Shown here: positions 6,601 to 7,934 of the stretch, piece by piece
How the letters are laid out: each line of letters starts with the position of its first letter
Position numbering within the stretch: position 1 is the stretch's first letter
Origin: an archaeon
GTDB lineage: Archaea > Halobacteriota > Syntropharchaeia > Alkanophagales > Methanospirareceae
Reading direction: 5' to 3'
DNA: 7,934 nucleotides
NCBI GenBank assembly: GCA_030019325.1
Contig: JASEFB010000083.1
Span: forward strand, 1 to 7,934
Program-made: the position numbers and the translations under genes
The notes under the pieces: generated by a model
Told to the model about the DNA's origin: nothing
The model's input: the letters and a program-made list of their open reading frames with translations, nothing else
The model's database searches: none

Positions 6601-7934
6601 CGTTTTTGATGTTGAATTGGCTAAACCCCCATCATCTGTTACGGTTAACCTTACGCTATAAAGCCCTACAGAAGGATATGAATGCGTTATTATATCATTG
6701 GTTAGACTGGTGATGTTTCCATCTCCAAAGTCCCATTTGTATTTTACAATTGTTCCATCTGGATCGTAAGAAGAGGAGGCATCGAAAGTTACAGTCTGAT
6801 TAACAACCGGCCTCTCCGGGGAATATGTAAAAGATGCAATTGGTGGTTCATTTTCGGGAGTGCCAGTTCCTGATAATGGAGATGAATCATCGTTGCAATT
6901 CGAGCCATCGGCGAAGAGAGTTGCGCTCTTGCTTCCCGTTGATGTCGGGCAGAACTTCACCTTGATCGTCTTCGATGCACCAGCGCCCAATGAGAAGCTT
7001 CCACTGCCCTGAGTTATCGTGAATTGATCTGCATGAGTGCCTGTGAGCGAAACGGAACCGGTGGCGGTTCCTCCGCCCGTATTCGTTAAGGTGAAGGTAT
7101 ACTCAGAAGAGCATTGACCGACCTGAACATTTCCGAAATCGTAGCTTGCCGGTATTAACTCGATAGGCCCAATGGTGTAGCCGGTTCCCGATAAGGAAGA
7201 TGAGTCATCATTGCAATTAGTGCCATCAGCATAAAGGGTCGCACTCTTGCTTCCCGTTGATGTCGGGCAGAACTTCACCTTGATCGTCTTCGATGCACCA
7301 GCGCCCAATGAGAAGCTTCCACTGCCCTGAGTTATCGTGAATTGATCTGCATGAGTGCCTGTGAGCGAAACGGAACCGGTGGCGGTTCCTCCGCCCGTAT
7401 TCGTTAAGGTGAAGGTATACTCAGAAGAGCATTGACCGACCTGAACATTTCCGAAATCGTAGCTTGCCGGTATTAACTCGATAGGCCCAATGGTGTAGCC
7501 GGTTCCCGATAAGGAAGATGAGTCATCATTGCAATTAGTGCCATCAGCATAAAGGGTCGCACTCTTGCTTCCCGTTGATGTCGGGCAGAACTTCACCTTG
7601 ATCGTCTTCGATGCACCAGCGCCCAATGAGAAGCTTCCACTGCCCTGAGTTATCGTGAATTGATCTGCATGAGTGCCTGTGAGCGAAACGGAACCGGTGG
7701 CGGTTCCTCCGCCCGTATTCGTTAAGGTGAAGGTATACTCAGAAGAGCATTGACCGACCTGAACATTTCCGAAATCGTAGCTTGCCGGTATTAACTCGAT
7801 AGGCCCAATGGTGTAGCCGGTTCCCGATAAGGAAGATGAGTCATCATTGCAATTAGTGCCATCAGCATAAAGGGTCGCACTCTTGCTTCCCGTTGATGTC
7901 GGGCAGAACTTCACCTTGATCGTCTTCGATGCAC
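3265..7934 (-). CDS. Giant modular surface protein (ASH repeats, PKD, Ig-like, cohesin), 5' end missing
   Basis: The reading frame runs off the window edge; about 1,555 residues are visible. Apparent GTG starts within the repeats are ordinary Val codons. Counting from the Val at 7912-7914, the order is: one partial and three complete ASH/choice-of-anchor-D units of 106 residues (to ~351), PKD (~357-443, with WDFGDG), Big_1 (~448-543), cohesin-like (~545-672), NEW3-like (~677-790), SbsA-type Big_5 (~793-893), a second Big_1 (~898-993), a ~120-residue module (~999-1119), two GWNMV half-repeats (~1123-1267), a second copy of the 120-residue module (~1293-1412), and the C-terminal module shared with the PLD-like protein (~1417-1549). 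Abundant sequons indicate an exported glycoprotein. No transmembrane anchor, dockerin or catalytic domain is visible. The likely role is adhesion or a cell-surface scaffold; this is inferred from architecture. It ends in TAA at 3265-3267. Confidence 0.9.
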   Translation of the reverse strand, partial: ASKTIKVKFCPTSTGSKSATLYADGTNCNDDSSSLSGTGYTIGPIELIPASYDFGNVQVGQCSSEYTFTLTNTGGGTATGSVSLTGTHADQFTITQGSGSFSLGAGASKTIKVKFCPTSTGSKSATLYADGTNCNDDSSSLSGTGYTIGPIELIPASYDFGNVQVGQCSSEYTFTLTNTGGGTATGSVSLTGTHADQFTITQGSGSFSLGAGASKTIKVKFCPTSTGSKSATLYADGTNCNDDSSSLSGTGYTIGPIELIPASYDFGNVQVGQCSSEYTFTLTNTGGGTATGSVSLTGTHADQFTITQGSGSFSLGAGASKTIKVKFCPTSTGSKSATLFADGSNCNDDSSPLSGTGTPENEPPIASFTYSPERPVVNQTVTFDASSSYDPDGTIVKYKWDFGDGNITSLTNDIITHSYPSVGLYSVRLTVTDDGGLANSTSKTVTVSEEISELTTITVEPETASVAVGSTQQFTATACDQYGNPMAGITISWTSTNTTVGTVSPSSVVTGADGTATTTFTALAEGTTYVIAGNQSLTDTATVVVSEIVGALVSISDASANTGETVTVPINITDVTNLGAASIWLSYDKDVVIVDSVSDGDLGSVTSAIDNTAGVTKMIWFSATGKTGDFVFAYATLKAVGSAGQTSPLDLDVKKLSDASGNPIPHTVKDGVFEIVTAPAPKSANATRDIEKQTLAPGESTNITVTITNNVTQALVLDEDIPAGWTLTRMSDDASTFHTTKYQWLWMTVNAGETKTVIYRLTVPNSAAAGDYSVSGSINNASGIIDTVKGEDTITVAPDTTPPTIISVSPADGATDVAVSTTISATFSEAMNTAASVEAAFSIAPSVAGTFSWAGNTMTFTPGANLAYITIYTVTIGTGAQDLAGNPLTSAYTWSFTTTSAPSVLTSIIVSPSTARLNIGDTQLFTATAYDQFGGTMAGVVITWRSLNTTVGTVTPVSAITSADGTATTNFTAFAEGATNIIVRNGTVYDQATVTVSEEGIPNISWNMTISATNQLEPVVVGMHPNATDGYDPEYDIFAQTPVQGKVILILDNIYSKSIKKTRCYNESVSWNLSVGVPTGQTTTLSWDVPSNVNLTIFEGDEVLSSGSQLGEGGHELTVTAELLEYQEYCIDLKAGWNMVSLPLIPDNCSVDAIFGSIPTLDTMPVVTWESPSFVKVGEVEPKIGYWVFTPADTTISVTGKSITNTTLILEAGWNMVGTVGMENLSISDIPNQVPQRPAVTWVAPSFVETDIIEPGRSAWVFVTMDTVVTVGKAISTEVKAKTVPTVMKIKSAEILTTGGWNLSISATNQLEPVTFGLHPNATDGYDSGYDTFVQTPIQGKVILILDDIYATEINRERMAWNLSVGVPTGETTTLTWDPSRTPTDVILTLDGIDMKLQSSIELGEGSHSFVISGSIVEPGGVFDTGRPTNPYPSIMGTHTGTITPNQTITVTKLYTYPCAGTGGHTESIKLYENETLIASGTWNGYVGDWHNTTFDKTGVLLANKTYNYTIRTGSYPQIHHTPSLPTANGWINCTSFIDANGKRYNDWIPAIRLE
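3679..4038 (-). repeat. WNLSISATNQLEP module, copy 2
   Basis: This encodes about 120 residues (~1293-1412) sharing with copy 1 the blocks SATNQLEPV, G-HPNATDGYD, YD-F-QTP-QGKVILILD, WNLSVGVPTG-TTTL-WD and LGEG-H. It looks like a beta-sandwich repeat unit with no named family that I recognise. It directly precedes the shared C-terminal module. Confidence 0.75.
4114..4548 (-). repeat. Duplicated GWNMV half-repeats between the two WNLSISATNQLEP modules
   Basis: Residues ~1126-1192 and ~1203-1264 are diverged copies. Each has L-AGWNMV near its start, then VTW-SPSFV or VTW-APSFV, an IEP or VEP motif with G, and a YWVF or AWVF strand. The pattern recalls the short GWN-type units common in modular surface proteins, but I assign no function. 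Confidence 0.65.
4558..4920 (-). repeat. WNLSISATNQLEP module, copy 1
   Basis: Residues ~999-1119 form the first copy of the 120-residue module, matched in order by copy 2. It carries a small Cys-containing insert (KKTRCYNES) absent from copy 2. It follows the second Big_1 domain and precedes the GWNMV repeats. Confidence 0.75.
5899..6282 (-). other. Cohesin-like domain of the giant protein
   Basis: Residues ~545-672 start with VSISDASANTGETVTVPINI and continue with the strands GAASIWLSYDKDVV, MIWFSATGKTGDFVFAYATL and a VKDGVFEI end. This is the usual course of a cohesin fold. In bacterial cellulosomes cohesins bind dockerins; archaeal cohesins are known but their partners mostly are not. 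No dockerin-type calcium-loop duplication is visible in this window. Confidence 0.7.
6586..6846 (-). other. PKD domain of the giant protein
   Basis: Residues ~357-443 contain the typical PKD marks: ASFTYSP at the start, FDASSSYDPDG, YKWDFGDG, HSYPSVGLYSVRLTVTDDGG and a final VTV strand. PKD domains are structural or binding units in exported archaeal proteins. Confidence 0.85.
6926..7934 (-). repeat. Perfect 318-bp tandem repeats encoding ASH / choice-of-anchor-D units
   Basis: The sequence repeats with a 318-bp (106-codon) period for about 3.2 copies, with no mismatch found by eye; GATGTCGGGC recurs at 6941, 7259, 7577 and 7895. Similarity breaks down only in the last unit at about 6861-6925 (for example LYADGTN becomes LFADGSN). 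Each unit reads PASYDFGNVQVGQ, then TLTNTGGG and SLGAGASKTIKVKFCPTSTG, the pattern of ASPM-SPD2-Hydin-like domains. Each unit has three Cys (GQC, KFC, TNC). The array continues past the window edge, so copy number is unknown. Confidence 0.9.

Noticed and set aside
7912..7914. GTG as start codon of the giant protein
   Set aside because: The same Val codon occurs inside each repeat unit (IKVKFC) and the frame stays open to the window edge, so the true start is outside.
6926..7934. Regular repeats as a possible CRISPR or other non-coding array
   Set aside because: The period is 318 bp with no unique spacers, it is an exact multiple of three, and it encodes a coherent ASH-type unit.

Overview
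This window looks archaeal, most likely from a euryarchaeon of the methane- or alkane-oxidising kind (ANME-1/Methanophagales, Syntrophoarchaeum or a relative). The evidence is a PaREP1-family gene behind an archaeal-type TATA box, and two large, sequon-rich surface proteins built from PKD, Ig-like, cohesin, ASH and lamin-tail modules. The lineage call rests on remembered resemblance, not on a search. No rRNA, tRNA, CRISPR array, transposase or integrase was seen.

Layout. Positions 1-300 hold no intact gene. They contain two short tail fragments in tandem (about 100-156 and 216-275, minus strand) that repeat the last ~20 codons of the neighbouring gene, each with its own stop and joined by a conserved AT-rich linker. 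Positions 301-2559 (minus) encode a secreted or membrane-anchored lamin-tail/phospholipase-D-like protein with two intact HKD motifs. Positions 2560-2696 are a 137-bp divergent promoter region. Positions 2697-3185 (plus) encode a small PaREP1/HEPN-like protein with a ribbon-helix-helix-like N-terminus. Positions 3186-3253, between convergent genes, hold a nested inverted repeat (an outer stem enclosing two hairpins). Positions 3265-7934 (minus) encode a giant modular surface protein whose 5' end lies beyond the window, inside a perfect 318-bp tandem repeat.

Connections. The two minus-strand surface proteins have unrelated bodies but end in the same ~130-residue C-terminal module. Extra copies of that module's last ~20 codons lie downstream of the PLD-like gene. 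The linker joining these copies resembles the outer arms of the inverted repeat next to the other gene's 3' end. The simplest reading is a genome-wide family of surface proteins sharing a portable C-terminal module that is being duplicated and recombined. A role in surface attachment or sorting is inference. The PaREP1 gene between them is on the opposite strand and has no evident functional link.
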